Shown here in pieces: positions 44,272 through 54,255 of a stretch of 64,000 bases of DNA. Positions within the stretch are counted from its first letter, which is position 1, and every line of letters begins with the position of its first letter. This stretch comes from an uncultured Alphaproteobacteria bacterium (lineage in GTDB: Bacteria; Pseudomonadota; Alphaproteobacteria; RF32; CAG-239): NCBI GenBank assembly GCA_944392295.1, contig CALXWE010000002.1, positions 62,001-126,000 of the forward strand, read 5' to 3'. The notes below the pieces were generated by a model. The model saw nothing but the letters and a program-made list of their open reading frames with translations. It was not told the DNA's origin and ran no database searches. Made by a program: the position numbers and the translations under genes.

Positions 44272-45627
44272 ATGCACGTTGTATTTCCTAAAAAAGTTGA
44301 AGGTGCTTTAAGATATCTTAAGCTCAAACTACTTCCCAAGACATTGTTTTTTAGAACCATGCTCTTGATTTTTATTCCTCTTATTGTAGTGCAGATTGTC
44401 TCAATCATCGCCTACTTTAACGGCAGCTGGGGTAAGGTCGGACGCAGACTTTCCGAAAATTTAAGCTCAAATATGGCTTTTGTTGTTCAACTGGCCGAAG
44501 CTAATCCCGGATACTTTCCTGAAATTAAAGAACTGGCTAAGAAAAACTATAATCTGGAAGTTGAGTTTTTTGATAATGATAGCAAACATTCCGAAATGAA
44601 TAAAACTTCACGCAATAACAAATTGGTAACCGGTTTCTTTGAAGATGCTTTGCGTCATGATTTCAAAGATGAGGTTACTTCAACTTATTTAACCGATAAA
44701 GATTCTGTTTTGATAACGTTGGTTGATACTAAAGAAGGCTTATTTAAATTTGCCACTTCAACCAAAAATATTTTCAGCTCTTCGGTATTTGGTTTTATTG
44801 CGTGGATGGTCGGCACCTCTTTGCTGTTATTTGTTGTTTCGACCTTGTTTTTACGCGTTCAGGCTCGTTCTATTAAACAATTAGCCGAAGCTGCCGAAGA
44901 TTTCGGTAAAGGTATTGATACTCCTTTCAAGCCGTACGGTTCTTCCGAGGTAAGAAAAGCCGGTATTGCCTTTACAAAAATGAAAGAGCGCATCAATCGT
45001 CAGATTTCCGAAAGAACACAAATGCTTGCCGGTGTTTCTCACGATTTAAGAACTCCATTAACTCGTATGAAACTGCAACTGGCCATGCTTCCGAAAAATG
45101 AAGACAATAAGGAATTTATTGAAGATATTTCCGAGATGGAAAAAATGCTTGATGGATACTTAGCATTTGTTAGCGGCGAAGGCGGAGAACAAAGCACCTT
45201 TGTCGATATGAACGAAATGATTTTGAGCATCTTAAACAAATTCCGCAACTCCAAAACCATGATACGTTATACCACAAACGATCAGGTAAGTGCTATTCAG
45301 GGTCGTGAACAAGCCTTAAAACGCGCTATTACCAACATTATTTCCAATGCTTTTTATTACGGCAAAACCGTTGCCGTCGGTTTGGAAAGCGTGGGTAATA
45401 AAATGGAAATTACCGTTGAGGACGACGGACCGGGAATCCCCGAAGATAAAAGAGAAGACGTATTTAAAGCCTTTTATCGTATCGAAGGTTCCAGAAATAA
45501 AGAAACCGGCGGCGTCGGTTTGGGGTTATCAATTGCCAAGGATATTATTGTTTCGCACGGCGGAACCATTGAACTTGGCGACAGCTCTATGGGAGGCTTG
45601 AGGGTACTCATTTGTATTCCCTTATAA
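44272..45627 (+). CDS. EnvZ-like sensor histidine kinase
   Basis: The 451-residue kinase has a membrane helix near residues 26-45, a periplasmic sensor of about 125 residues, a second helix (about 175-195), a HAMP domain (SIKQLAEAAEDFGKGIDTPF), the H-box GVSHDLRTPLTRMKLQL with His257, and an ATPase domain with N (NIISNAFYYG), G1 (VEDDGPGIP), F and G2 (GGVGLGLSIAKDIIVSHGG) boxes. The layout is EnvZ-like and it pairs with the adjacent OmpR-type regulator. The signal is unknown. Confidence 0.94.
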   Translation: MHVVFPKKVEGALRYLKLKLLPKTLFFRTMLLIFIPLIVVQIVSIIAYFNGSWGKVGRRLSENLSSNMAFVVQLAEANPGYFPEIKELAKKNYNLEVEFFDNDSKHSEMNKTSRNNKLVTGFFEDALRHDFKDEVTSTYLTDKDSVLITLVDTKEGLFKFATSTKNIFSSSVFGFIAWMVGTSLLLFVVSTLFLRVQARSIKQLAEAAEDFGKGIDTPFKPYGSSEVRKAGIAFTKMKERINRQISERTQMLAGVSHDLRTPLTRMKLQLAMLPKNEDNKEFIEDISEMEKMLDGYLAFVSGEGGEQSTFVDMNEMILSILNKFRNSKTMIRYTTNDQVSAIQGREQALKRAITNIISNAFYYGKTVAVGLESVGNKMEITVEDDGPGIPEDKREDVFKAFYRIEGSRNKETGGVGLGLSIAKDIIVSHGGTIELGDSSMGGLRVLICIPL

Positions 45628-45657
45628 CTCTCACATACGAAAATATGTGTTTAAATA

Positions 45658-45690
45658 AAAACCGAAGCTTTTCGGTTTTTATTTTTTTTG
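45658..45690 (+). terminator. rho-independent terminator
   Basis: AAAACCGAA pairs with TTCGGTTTT around GCTT, then TATTTTTTTT, after the kinase gene. Confidence 0.85.
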
Positions 45691-45692
45691 AC

Positions 45693-45721
45693 TTGACTTA
45701 AAATCAAAAACTTAGTATAAG
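45693..45721 (+). promoter_or_regulatory. putative strong promoter of the rpmH operon
   Basis: TTGACT (45693-45698) and TATAAG (45716-45721) have a 17-base spacer, 71 bases before rpmH. A small AT-rich hairpin (AGCTTTT/AAAAGCT) lies in the leader. Confidence 0.6.
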
Positions 45722-45791
45722 CCTTTCGTAAAACCCCGAGAGCTTTTTTTATAAAAGCTTTAAATAACTAATAATTAACCGGAGATTTAAT

Positions 45792-45926
45792 ATGAAAAGA
45801 ACTTATCAACCCAGTAAACTCGTTAGAGCTCGTCGCCATGGTTTCCGTACTCGTATGGCTACCGCAGGCGGACGTAAAGTTTTGGCCGCTCGTCGTTTGA
45901 GAGGTCGTAAAAAACTTTCTGCTTAA
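45792..45926 (+). CDS. rpmH: 50S ribosomal protein L34
   Basis: The 44-residue protein begins [19 protein letters not shown] and continues through [25 protein letters not shown], the full L34 sequence in its usual form. A ribosome site GGAG is eight bases upstream. It is followed seven bases later by rnpA, the classic rpmH-rnpA arrangement often near the replication origin. Confidence 0.97.
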   Translation: MKRTYQPSKLVRARRHGFRTRMATAGGRKVLAARRLRGRKKLSA

Positions 45927-45933
45927 GTTTGCG

Positions 45934-46332
45934 ATGAATAAAATTCTGGTCTTAAAAAAAAGAAAAGATTTCTTAAGAGCCGCTCAGGGTATCAGAATGG
46001 TCGTCTCGACCGTGATACTTCAAGCGGCTCCCAGATTATCCGGCTCTTCAGAATCTTTCAGAATAGGTTATACTGCTTCTAAAAAAATCGGCAAAGCTCA
46101 TGTGCGCAATAAGGCTAAAAGAAGATTACGCGCAGTTGTTCGCGACGTTTTTCCTTCTATGGCTCTCGATAATGTCGATTATGTTTTAATCAGCCGCTTT
46201 AATACCGCAGATTGTAAATTTAAAGACTTAAAAAGTGATATTAAATGGGCTTTGAAAAAAACTAATAAAATGCTTTTAGGTGAAGATGCTTCTTCTCAAA
46301 ATACAGAGCAACCCAACACTCCGTCTTGTTAG
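45934..46332 (+). CDS. rnpA: ribonuclease P protein component
   Basis: RnpA binds the RNase P RNA (rnpB, 18482-18872) and helps bind precursor tRNA. The 132-residue protein has LKKRKDFLRAAQGIR near the start and the RNR-type motif KKIGKAHVRNKAKRRLRAVVRDVF, the family signature. The C-terminal tail (SSQNTEQPNTPSC) is an extension. It lies between rpmH and yidD. Confidence 0.95.
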   Translation: MNKILVLKKRKDFLRAAQGIRMVVSTVILQAAPRLSGSSESFRIGYTASKKIGKAHVRNKAKRRLRAVVRDVFPSMALDNVDYVLISRFNTADCKFKDLKSDIKWALKKTNKMLLGEDASSQNTEQPNTPSC

Positions 46333-46352
46333 AAAAATCGTGAGGCAAAATA

Positions 46353-46580
46353 ATGAATAAACTCTTTATTTTGTTAATCAAATTTTACCAAAAATTTATA
46401 TCCCCTTTTTGTCCGGGATGCTGCCGCTTTAGACCGACTTGCTCCCAGTATATGATTGAAGCTATTCAAATCCACGGCTTTTTTAAAGGATTTTATCTCG
46501 GCCTTAAAAGAATTTTACGCTGCCATCCGTGGGGCGGCTCCGGTTTTGACCCCGTCCCTCCTAAAAAAATTAAAAAATAA
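46353..46580 (+). CDS. yidD: membrane protein insertion factor YidD
   Basis: The 75-residue protein has the YidD pattern: [28 protein letters not shown] and a following [24 protein letters not shown]. It aids insertion of membrane proteins together with YidC, encoded next. The gene is 20 bases after rnpA. Confidence 0.96.
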   Translation: MNKLFILLIKFYQKFISPFCPGCCRFRPTCSQYMIEAIQIHGFFKGFYLGLKRILRCHPWGGSGFDPVPPKKIKK

Positions 46581-46689
46581 CCGCCTCTTTCATCAACAAC
46601 TTTGTAATACCTTGCTTTAATGGCTTGCGTTTCAATAATTTTTATACTACAAAAGAAAAAAATGTAAATGTTTAAGGAGTTTGCTAAAA

Positions 46690-48363
46690 GTGAAAGAAGA
46701 AACAAAAGGTTTGTATTTGGCGGTGCTGCTTTCTATCGTAATTATTTTTACGGTAAATTATCTGTTCCCGGCTCAAAAAACTGAAGTATCGGCACAGCAA
46801 GAGGTTAAAATGCCGGAGGTAACCGCTCAAGATACCGCCGCAAATACCGAAAATACCGATAAGCCTAAAGATGTTTTGGATATTGTGAAATCAGAGCAGC
46901 GTGTTTTGGTCAACAACTCCGGACTTAATGGAAGCATTAGGCTCAAAGGCGCCCGTTTTGATTATTTACAATTATCTAAATATAAGCAAACTCTTGATGA
47001 AAATAGCCCCGATGTTGAACTTTTATTTCCGGCAGGTTCCAGCTCTCCATATTTTGCCGAAGTCGGCTGGTTGGCAAACGACCCTTCATTAAAACTGCCT
47101 AACTCCGATACTGTTTGGACCGCAAAAGGTAAAGTTTTAACACCTAATTCTCCGATTACTCTTGAATGGAATAATGGTCAAGGACTTAAATTTCTTCAAA
47201 CCATATCGGTTGATGAAAACTACCTGTTTAATATTGTGCAAACAGTTGAAAACAACACCGATGAGCCAATCGTTTTATACCCCTATGGATTAATCAGCCG
47301 CTATTATAACCCTGATGAACAAAGACAAAGTGCCGTTGTTCATGAAGGTATAAGCGGAGTAATTGACGGTGATCTGGAAGAAATAAAATATAAAGACCTA
47401 AAAGAAAAAATGCCTGAAACTTTCAATGTTAAAGAAGGTTGGGCCGGATTTTCCGATAGATACTGGTTCTCATCTTTTGTATTTAATGATGATGAAAATA
47501 ATGCTCTTACCATTACCAATAACGGAAACAACTCTTATCAGATAGATTATCGAGGAGCTCCTTTGACCGTAGCTTCGGGAGCAGCTACCTCCAAACAGGT
47601 ACGCTTTTTTGCCGGGGCTAAAGAAATTAAACTCCTTGATGATTATACCGATAATGCCAATATTAAAAAGTTTGATTTGGCCGTTGATTTTGGTTGGTAC
47701 TACTTTTTAACTAAACCGTTCTTTTATATTTTGACATTTTTATACGGCTTTATCGGTAATATGGGCTGGGCAATATTACTCTTTGCCGCTTTGCTCCGTT
47801 TGGTTATGTTCCCTATTGCCAGCAAGTCGTACGAGAGTATGTCTAAAATGAAAAAAATTCAGCCTAAAGTTATGGATTTGCAAGAAAAATATAAAGACAA
47901 TAAAATGCTCTTGCAACAGGCAACTATGGATTTGTACCGTCGTGAGAAAATTAATCCGGCTTCGGGATGCCTTCCTTTATTTATTCAAATTCCCGTGTTC
48001 TTCTCTCTTTATAAGGTTTTGAACATTTCAATTGAAATAAGGCACGCTCCTTTCATCGGTTGGATTAAGGATTTGTCTGCTCCCGATCCGCTTACCATTT
48101 CCGTATGGTCGCATATTCCGCTGCCGGCAATTATTGATATCGGCGTTTGGCCTATATTAATGGGTGTTACCATGTGGATTCAGCAAAAGCTTAATCCGGC
48201 TCCGGCCAATAAAGACCAAGCGAGAATGTTTGCTTTAATGCCCTTAATTTTTACCTTTATGCTCGGTCATTTTGCCTCCGGCTTGGTTATTTACTGGACA
48301 TTAAGCAATGTATTGTCAATTTTACAGCAAAAGGCTATTATGCATAAAAACGGAGTAGATTAA
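46690..48363 (+). CDS. yidC: membrane protein insertase YidC
   Basis: YidC inserts and folds inner-membrane proteins. The 557-residue protein has an N-terminal helix, a large periplasmic beta domain (about residues 60-330) and the conserved C-terminal membrane core (NMGWAILLFAALLRLVMFPIASKSYESM, GCLPLFIQIPVFFSLYKVL, and FASGLVIYWTLSNVLSILQQ), which includes the Arg of the hydrophilic groove. An in-frame TTG at 46681 lies on the AAGGAG ribosome site, so the GTG at 46690 is preferred. Its stop overlaps the engB start by one base. Confidence 0.96.
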   Translation: MKEETKGLYLAVLLSIVIIFTVNYLFPAQKTEVSAQQEVKMPEVTAQDTAANTENTDKPKDVLDIVKSEQRVLVNNSGLNGSIRLKGARFDYLQLSKYKQTLDENSPDVELLFPAGSSSPYFAEVGWLANDPSLKLPNSDTVWTAKGKVLTPNSPITLEWNNGQGLKFLQTISVDENYLFNIVQTVENNTDEPIVLYPYGLISRYYNPDEQRQSAVVHEGISGVIDGDLEEIKYKDLKEKMPETFNVKEGWAGFSDRYWFSSFVFNDDENNALTITNNGNNSYQIDYRGAPLTVASGAATSKQVRFFAGAKEIKLLDDYTDNANIKKFDLAVDFGWYYFLTKPFFYILTFLYGFIGNMGWAILLFAALLRLVMFPIASKSYESMSKMKKIQPKVMDLQEKYKDNKMLLQQATMDLYRREKINPASGCLPLFIQIPVFFSLYKVLNISIEIRHAPFIGWIKDLSAPDPLTISVWSHIPLPAIIDIGVWPILMGVTMWIQQKLNPAPANKDQARMFALMPLIFTFMLGHFASGLVIYWTLSNVLSILQQKAIMHKNGVD

Positions 48364-49001
48364 TGAAAGAAACCCCTATTTTTGATGCTCAGACTTTGGA
48401 AAACGGACGAAAACTTTTCTGCGAACCATGCAACTTTGTTTTGGGTGTTGCTAACTTAAATCAGTTGCCCGTTTCAGAATTAAACGAAGTTGCGTTTGCC
48501 GGGCGCTCAAATGTGGGTAAATCAAGTTTAATCAATGCTCTGTTTAATCGCTCCGATTTGGCTAAAACATCATCTACTCCGGGCAGAACTCAACAACTAA
48601 ACTTTTTTAACATTAATGATAAAATACATCTTGTTGATTTACCCGGATATGGTTTTGCCAAAGCTCCTACCGAAGAAGTAAAAAAATGGCAAAATGTTAT
48701 TTTTACCTATTTAAGAGGGCGCCCTAATTTAAGAAGAGTATTTTTACTAATTGACGGTCGACACGGCTTAAAAAAGGTTGATACCGATATTATGAAAATG
48801 CTTGATGAAGCTGCCGTTACTTATCAGTTGGTCTTTACCAAGGCTGATAAGGTTAGCCATAAGGAGCTTTTAAAGGCCATACATGAAGCAGAGTTAATTA
48901 TAAAAAATCATCCGGCGGCTCATTCGCTCATACTTTCAACCAGTTCTGAAAAGAAAAAAGGTTTGGAAAACGTGCGCGCCGAAATTGCTATGCTTATATA
49001 G
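48363..49001 (+). CDS. engB: ribosome-assembly GTPase EngB (YihA/YsxC)
   Basis: EngB is a small GTPase needed for large-subunit assembly. The 212-residue protein has G1 GRSNVGKSSLINAL, G2 STPGRTQQLN, G3 DLPGYGFA and G4 TKADKV, and a usual family length. It is coupled to yidC through a TAATG overlap, giving the rpmH-rnpA-yidD-yidC-engB order typical of Alphaproteobacteria. Confidence 0.96.
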   Translation: MKETPIFDAQTLENGRKLFCEPCNFVLGVANLNQLPVSELNEVAFAGRSNVGKSSLINALFNRSDLAKTSSTPGRTQQLNFFNINDKIHLVDLPGYGFAKAPTEEVKKWQNVIFTYLRGRPNLRRVFLLIDGRHGLKKVDTDIMKMLDEAAVTYQLVFTKADKVSHKELLKAIHEAELIIKNHPAAHSLILSTSSEKKKGLENVRAEIAMLI

Positions 49002-49023
49002 TCTATTTTCTATACTTGGTTGT

Positions 49024-49056
49024 AAAAAGGCTCGTCTTTTTAACGAGCCTTTTATT
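49024..49056. terminator. bidirectional terminator between engB and the secretion operon
   Basis: AAAAGGCTCGT pairs with ACGAGCCTTTT around CTTTTTA with T and A flanks; it ends both the engB unit and, on the minus strand, the type IV secretion operon. Confidence 0.8.
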
Positions 49057-49057
49057 T

Positions 49058-50029
49058 TTAGGTAATTTCCGTAATGGCACGCAAGTTGCCGTCACGGTTA
49101 ATCTGTACAACTCTTAACTTCTGGCGCATTTCTTCAATGGTTTTAGCGCGGTCAATAGTGGGATAAGTATGCAAAATTCGGTCCGTAAACGCTTGATAAG
49201 CAGCCTCGGAACTTTCGGCGTGAATGGTTGCCAGACAGTTATCATGTCCTGAACCCATAAGCTCCCATAATGCTCCGGCGTTGCTGGTGGAAATTTCACC
49301 GCCGATAATCGCATCAGGCGTAAAACGAACTACCAAGTCGATGATTTTGGCATAATCCATTTCGTTGGTTTGCTCAGTACGTGATAACACCAAATGTACC
49401 CGATTGGGGTGCGGAACTATTAACTCACGCGTATCTTCGATGGTTACTATGCGTTTATGAATATCCAAAATCTTTAAAAGGTTATTTAAAAATGTAGTCT
49501 TACCGGTTGATGTTGCACCACTTACCAAAATGTGGTCACCTCTTTTAATGCTTAACAACAATCTTTCATACGGATCTTCCGGGTCCTTAATTTGTTTTAA
49601 CGGGCTTATTTTATGCAATGCCTTACCTTGCTGCAAGCCATAATCACCCAAACCGAAGGCGACTTCATCGCTGTGAACACGAATGGTTAACGCCACACCT
49701 CCGGTTAAATCATCTTGGTCATACATAACGTTACGACCGGCTATGGCTGAAAATCGGTGGTCGCCGGGAATGGTGGCATAAACTACCGGCGAACCCTGTA
49801 TGGGATCAAACGGCAGTTCATAGGTATTAGCCACAATGTATAACAAATCGGTTAAGTATTCTTTGCTTAATTTTTCATCTTTATACATAACCCAAGGATA
49901 AGCCCTCTTTCCCCTTAAACGCAGCCAAATCTGCCCAGATCGATTAATGGCGACTTCCTCGATATTATCTTGGTTATACCAATAAGCTAATGGTCTTAAA
50001 ACTGATTCTAATACGGTAAATGTACTCAT
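49058..50029 (-). CDS. virB11: VirB11-family type IV secretion ATPase
   Basis: VirB11 is a hexameric ATPase at the base of type IV secretion systems. The 323-residue protein has Walker A GATSTGKTTF (residues 171-180), the Asp box TIEDTREL (196-203), Walker B TPDAIIGGE (237-245) and the His box GHDNCLATIHAESSE (261-275), all in the expected order. The N-terminal domain INRSGQIWLRL also fits. In most homologues the Asp box is IEDTxEL and the Walker B is RPDRIIxGE; here it is less typical but complete. It is the last gene of the operon, ten bases after the VirB10-type gene, so it is probably co-translated. Confidence 0.9.
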   Translation of the reverse strand: MSTFTVLESVLRPLAYWYNQDNIEEVAINRSGQIWLRLRGKRAYPWVMYKDEKLSKEYLTDLLYIVANTYELPFDPIQGSPVVYATIPGDHRFSAIAGRNVMYDQDDLTGGVALTIRVHSDEVAFGLGDYGLQQGKALHKISPLKQIKDPEDPYERLLLSIKRGDHILVSGATSTGKTTFLNNLLKILDIHKRIVTIEDTRELIVPHPNRVHLVLSRTEQTNEMDYAKIIDLVVRFTPDAIIGGEISTSNAGALWELMGSGHDNCLATIHAESSEAAYQAFTDRILHTYPTIDRAKTIEEMRQKLRVVQINRDGNLRAITEIT

Positions 50030-50039
50030 TTCATTCTCC

Positions 50040-53000
50040 CTAGAACAGCTGCGCCGAGGTGTTATTGGCTCCGGCCGTTGATGACGGCGGCGGAGGAGTT
50101 GCTCCGGTTGAAGTTACCGGAGGTATTGTCGGCTGTCTATTGGTATTTTTATTCGTAGATGTCGGATCATCTAACAATGGGGTAGACTGAACTGTTGCAC
50201 TGTCTTCATCGGTATACACTACACCGCTGGTACCGGCTTCAGTGCCTGTGCCTGTAGAGCCGCCGCCCTGAGCTGCTGCACCTCTTCTTTCCTTACTGTC
50301 GGTCGGGTCAGAGTCGTCAAGAAATACCGTAGGCTTCTTGGCTGCTTGTAACGATTCTTCAGCACTACGTTCAGGTGTACGTATCCACAAATCTTCTTTT
50401 GGATAAATAATTAAACGCGTACCTGCCGGAACATAAGTTACCGCTTCTATATCCGTTTTATCTTGCAAGATTTGGTCAAACATCTGATCCATATTATCCA
50501 AAAAGTTCTCTCTGGCATCTTGCGCCGCCTCTTGGCGTGCACTTTCTACACTATCTCCATCAGAGTTAGTGGTTGTCTCGCCGCTGGCCGCAACATAGGC
50601 TACCGCACTGCTTAACAGATTGGTTACCATAGGCAAGGTATATTTCTTCATTAATTGTTCATCCAAGTAACCTAAAGCTCCGCCTCGTCCTTGTGCGTCA
50701 CCGGTTTGCGCTGCAGAAAATTCAAATGCCGAGCCATCAGGTCTTATCAATCTTGTCCAGGTAATAGAAACTCTTACCGCTCCGCCTGATGTGCCGCCGC
50801 CGCTACCGCCGGATGATGTTCCCATAACTCGACTTCCGGCCGGAATAACAATGTTACGACCGACTTCGGCATATACGTTTCTTTCTACAATCGCAGTTAC
50901 CGGAACATTGTCTGCTCCGCCGCTTGACATAATGGTTCGAGCCAGAACTGCAGGTATCGGTTTATCGGCTAATATCATCTCACTCATATCAACTCGCCAG
51001 CTTGATAATTGCTTCGGAACACCGTCCCAATAGGCTTGCTTGCCGTCAAAGCTTTCTTTATCAACATTGGTTGAAAGTTGACCAACTTTAATCTCTTCAC
51101 GACGGGCATTCTGCGCCATAGCCAAAGCTTGCGACCTTACTGGATCATAACGCTCGCCAGGACCGAAACCTCCGCCGGGACCTAAATTTACCGGATTGTT
51201 ACCGGTACCGTATGCCCCGCCGGAGCCAAATGTACCAGCCGGAACAAACATCTGTCCGCCTTTAACATTTTTAACTTCTTCAATACCGATTAATCCTCCT
51301 TCATTGTCTACAATCAGACCATCCGGCATCTTCTTACCAAGCAAATTACCCAATTTATCTATAACATCGTTATTTGATAAAATATCCCCTAAGTAATTGC
51401 CGTCAGGAGTTAGTGCGATACCGATTGTTTTTAACCCGTATTTGCTGTCTTGTGTATCTTGGGCTACAGGAACGGCATCAAGCTTTACTTTTGGAGCTCC
51501 TGCCCATTCGGCCGGTTTTGCCGGCTCTGGCTTTTGAGCATTGTAGTACTGTAAATAATGCGCAGTCGCTAAAACATTACCGTTGTTATCGACAATATCT
51601 CCGTTACCGCTTAATTTACCTATACTTTGACCGTTTTTATCTATAACCTCGCCTTTAAGACTTAACTCACCTATTACTTTATTTTCTCCATCGCGGATAA
51701 AGTAATCGCGGTTGCCGCGACCGATGATTTCATAATCTTTATTAATTAAAAATCCTCTGTCTACTTTACCTAAGCGGCTGCCTGAAAAACTACTTACTCT
51801 TCCATCTCCGTTTAAATAACCTATTACTTTACCTTCTTCGTTATAAATATATAAATCGTATAGAGCATAACCTACCTGTTCTCCATCGTCGGTTACCGTA
51901 CCATCGTACTCTACCGTTCCCAAAATATCATTTTTGTCGCTGATAACCGTGCCGTTATCTAAAACTCGACCCAAAAATGTGTTATCGTTGTCAAAGGCTA
52001 CTTTATATCTGAACGACAAGCCCAAAATTTCTCCGCTGTCGGAAATAGCACTGCCTTCAGGATCTATGTAACCAACTTTTTTATTTTCCGAACTTATAAC
52101 TTCATTGTTAATATTGCTGCGTCCCAGCATAATATTTTCAAAGCTCATAACCGGAAATGCTTCAGATTTTCGACCTAAATATTTACCCTCGGCACTATAT
52201 AATCTTCCATCATAACGTATGCAGCCGATGTTTTCATTTTTGTAATTGAGAACATGACCAACAGTATTAGTACTACCTAAAATTTTGCCATCAAAGTCAG
52301 CAATAACTGCCGAACCGACACCAAATCCGATAACGTCTCCAACCTCTGATACTACCTGATTGTTAGATAAAATGTTGCCTAAAACTACTCCACGACTGTT
52401 TCTTACATTTCCTTGATAATCTATCGTGCCCAAATAGCTGCATTTATCATTAACAACACCCTTAAAATCAATGATATTACCGATAATCGAGCCACCCGAG
52501 TTAATAACCGTGTCTTTGCCCGATACCGTACCGATTTTATTACCGGAATAATCTGTTACATCTCCCTTAAAATCGGCATAGCCAAGGATATCGCCGTTTA
52601 TTCCGACTGCCAAAAATGAACTTCCGGCTCCACCGACTACAGGCACTTGGCGATTATTAACCTTTTCCGTACTGCTGACAACATTGCTTCCGGGAACAAC
52701 TTTACCGGTTACACTGCGCTTTTTATCAAGCACTAAATTTGTCTGCGACAACATTCCAAGTGATTTACCTTGTTCATCTTGTGCAAACAGTGGTGACAAA
52801 CTCCACGCTATCGCATTATTATCGGCATCTGCGACTAATCCAAACTGCTTTAACTTATAGCCTCGCTCTTTAGCTATACCTTGCAACTCACCGTTAACTC
52901 CCAAATAGGCACTAATCTCACCGCCAAGATTATAAACGGCATCTAAAGCAACTGCATTACCCATTAACAAATTATCAGATGAATATACATATCCGAAAGG

Positions 53001-54254
53001 TGATACTTTATATTTGCGATTGTTGCTGTTAAATTCCGAACCTACTCCGCTTATGCCCAAAACCGTATTAGAATTATCAACCACCAAACTCGGAACAATG
53101 CTTGAACCTATCATGCGTCCGATGTTATCGTATGCGCGGTTTAGCTTAGCGTATCCTAAAGGTGAGCCGGTTACGGTATTTACGCTACCACTGCGTAAAA
53201 TTTGAGCTTTTAATTCTCCGGCATAATCAAATACCGGTCCTGCCTGCAGAATATAGCCTATAACCTCTCCGTCTTTGTTTAAAACGTTACCTCTGGCACC
53301 GACTATACCTACTTTTTCTTTGGCCTTAACAACTTCGCCGCCGGGCATTATTCTTCCCAAGTATTGACCATTTAAATCTGTACAGGTTGCGGCAATATCT
53401 ATCTTAAAGCCGATAACTTCGCCTTTTAAATTAACAATTTTATCATCGGCTCTTAATTTACCAACGATATCACCACCTAATAAAACCTCGCCGTTATAGG
53501 TTACTAAGCCTAAATATTTCCCATAATTATCAAAAGCATAACCGTTGCTTACCACCTTGCCGATGACTTTTCCGGCATCGCTATAAGCATAGCCGTTAGC
53601 ATGAATACGACCTATCGGCTTAGAATCAAAATCGGTTACCGTTCCGCCGGGGGTTATACTGCCGATAAAATCGCCACTTGGAGAAACTACCATCTTTGAT
53701 GATATTAACTTACCGTCAAGCACAAAACCGTTACCATTGTTACGATAAGCATATCCGAGTGCTGAAACAAAGCCGATGTTTTGACCTTCAATGCTTATAT
53801 ATAATCCATCGCCGGTTAAACGTCCAACTGTTTTGCCTTCGTCATTATAGACCAAACCAGGATATAAAACTCCGCCCAAAATATTGTAATCATCATCAAC
53901 TATTAAGCCGTTAGGCAAAACTTTACCGACTATTTTACCAGAAGGTAAACGTACAGAACCGTCATTGTTCACTTTTCCGAGCGGCTTGTTATCATTGCCG
54001 ATTGCTACACCCTGAGGAATAATGCCACCGATAATTTCGCCTTTACCGTTAACAATAAAGCTATCGGCCGTAATGTTGCCGATAATTTCATTATCAAAGC
54101 TTACTACGGTACCGTCAGGTATAACTTTACCGATTAAATCGCCGTTAAAGTTTATTGCCGTAATTTCTTGCGAAAATGCCGGACATATCATATAAAACAT
54201 ACCTATGATGCTTAATGTGCATATCTTAAATATTTTTGTTACCGTATTAAACAC
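50040..54254 (-). CDS. virB10: exported giant repeat protein with C-terminal VirB10/TrbI domain, 1404 aa
   Basis: The C-terminal part (about residues 1080-1295) is a VirB10 channel domain: ILADKPIPAVLARTI, VTAIVERNVYAEVGRN, IPAGSRVMGT and ITWTRLIRPDGSAFEF are followed by a hydrophobic segment (about 1205-1225) and the final YVPAGTRLIIYPKEDLWI. Instead of the usual short cytosolic N-terminus and inner-membrane helix, the protein begins with a Sec-type signal peptide (residues 1-28) and then about 870 residues of degenerate 17-residue repeats, a Gly/Pro-rich stretch and a second small repeat block (about 946-990). The tail after the domain is low-complexity Thr/Pro/Ser. The GTG start follows GGAGG, which lies in the last codons of the upstream gene. 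The inner-membrane half seems to be that neighbouring gene. Confidence 0.85.
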   Translation of the reverse strand: MFNTVTKIFKICTLSIIGMFYMICPAFSQEITAINFNGDLIGKVIPDGTVVSFDNEIIGNITADSFIVNGKGEIIGGIIPQGVAIGNDNKPLGKVNNDGSVRLPSGKIVGKVLPNGLIVDDDYNILGGVLYPGLVYNDEGKTVGRLTGDGLYISIEGQNIGFVSALGYAYRNNGNGFVLDGKLISSKMVVSPSGDFIGSITPGGTVTDFDSKPIGRIHANGYAYSDAGKVIGKVVSNGYAFDNYGKYLGLVTYNGEVLLGGDIVGKLRADDKIVNLKGEVIGFKIDIAATCTDLNGQYLGRIMPGGEVVKAKEKVGIVGARGNVLNKDGEVIGYILQAGPVFDYAGELKAQILRSGSVNTVTGSPLGYAKLNRAYDNIGRMIGSSIVPSLVVDNSNTVLGISGVGSEFNSNNRKYKVSPFGYVYSSDNLLMGNAVALDAVYNLGGEISAYLGVNGELQGIAKERGYKLKQFGLVADADNNAIAWSLSPLFAQDEQGKSLGMLSQTNLVLDKKRSVTGKVVPGSNVVSSTEKVNNRQVPVVGGAGSSFLAVGINGDILGYADFKGDVTDYSGNKIGTVSGKDTVINSGGSIIGNIIDFKGVVNDKCSYLGTIDYQGNVRNSRGVVLGNILSNNQVVSEVGDVIGFGVGSAVIADFDGKILGSTNTVGHVLNYKNENIGCIRYDGRLYSAEGKYLGRKSEAFPVMSFENIMLGRSNINNEVISSENKKVGYIDPEGSAISDSGEILGLSFRYKVAFDNDNTFLGRVLDNGTVISDKNDILGTVEYDGTVTDDGEQVGYALYDLYIYNEEGKVIGYLNGDGRVSSFSGSRLGKVDRGFLINKDYEIIGRGNRDYFIRDGENKVIGELSLKGEVIDKNGQSIGKLSGNGDIVDNNGNVLATAHYLQYYNAQKPEPAKPAEWAGAPKVKLDAVPVAQDTQDSKYGLKTIGIALTPDGNYLGDILSNNDVIDKLGNLLGKKMPDGLIVDNEGGLIGIEEVKNVKGGQMFVPAGTFGSGGAYGTGNNPVNLGPGGGFGPGERYDPVRSQALAMAQNARREEIKVGQLSTNVDKESFDGKQAYWDGVPKQLSSWRVDMSEMILADKPIPAVLARTIMSSGGADNVPVTAIVERNVYAEVGRNIVIPAGSRVMGTSSGGSGGGTSGGAVRVSITWTRLIRPDGSAFEFSAAQTGDAQGRGGALGYLDEQLMKKYTLPMVTNLLSSAVAYVAASGETTTNSDGDSVESARQEAAQDARENFLDNMDQMFDQILQDKTDIEAVTYVPAGTRLIIYPKEDLWIRTPERSAEESLQAAKKPTVFLDDSDPTDSKERRGAAAQGGGSTGTGTEAGTSGVVYTDEDSATVQSTPLLDDPTSTNKNTNRQPTIPPVTSTGATPPPPSSTAGANNTSAQLF
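51290..54170 (-). repeat. 17-residue repeats in the VirB10-type protein
   Basis: Each unit follows a pattern of G-x-x-I/L-G-x-V/I, then x-x-G-x-V-x-D/N and a turn, for example VIPDGTVVSFDNEIIGN and VLPNGLIVDDDYNILGG. Copies are more diverged than in the neighbouring gene. I estimate about 50 copies. One interruption of about 50 residues with Pro/Ala (near 51420-51545) precedes the last small block. Confidence 0.75.
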
Positions 54255-54255
54255 C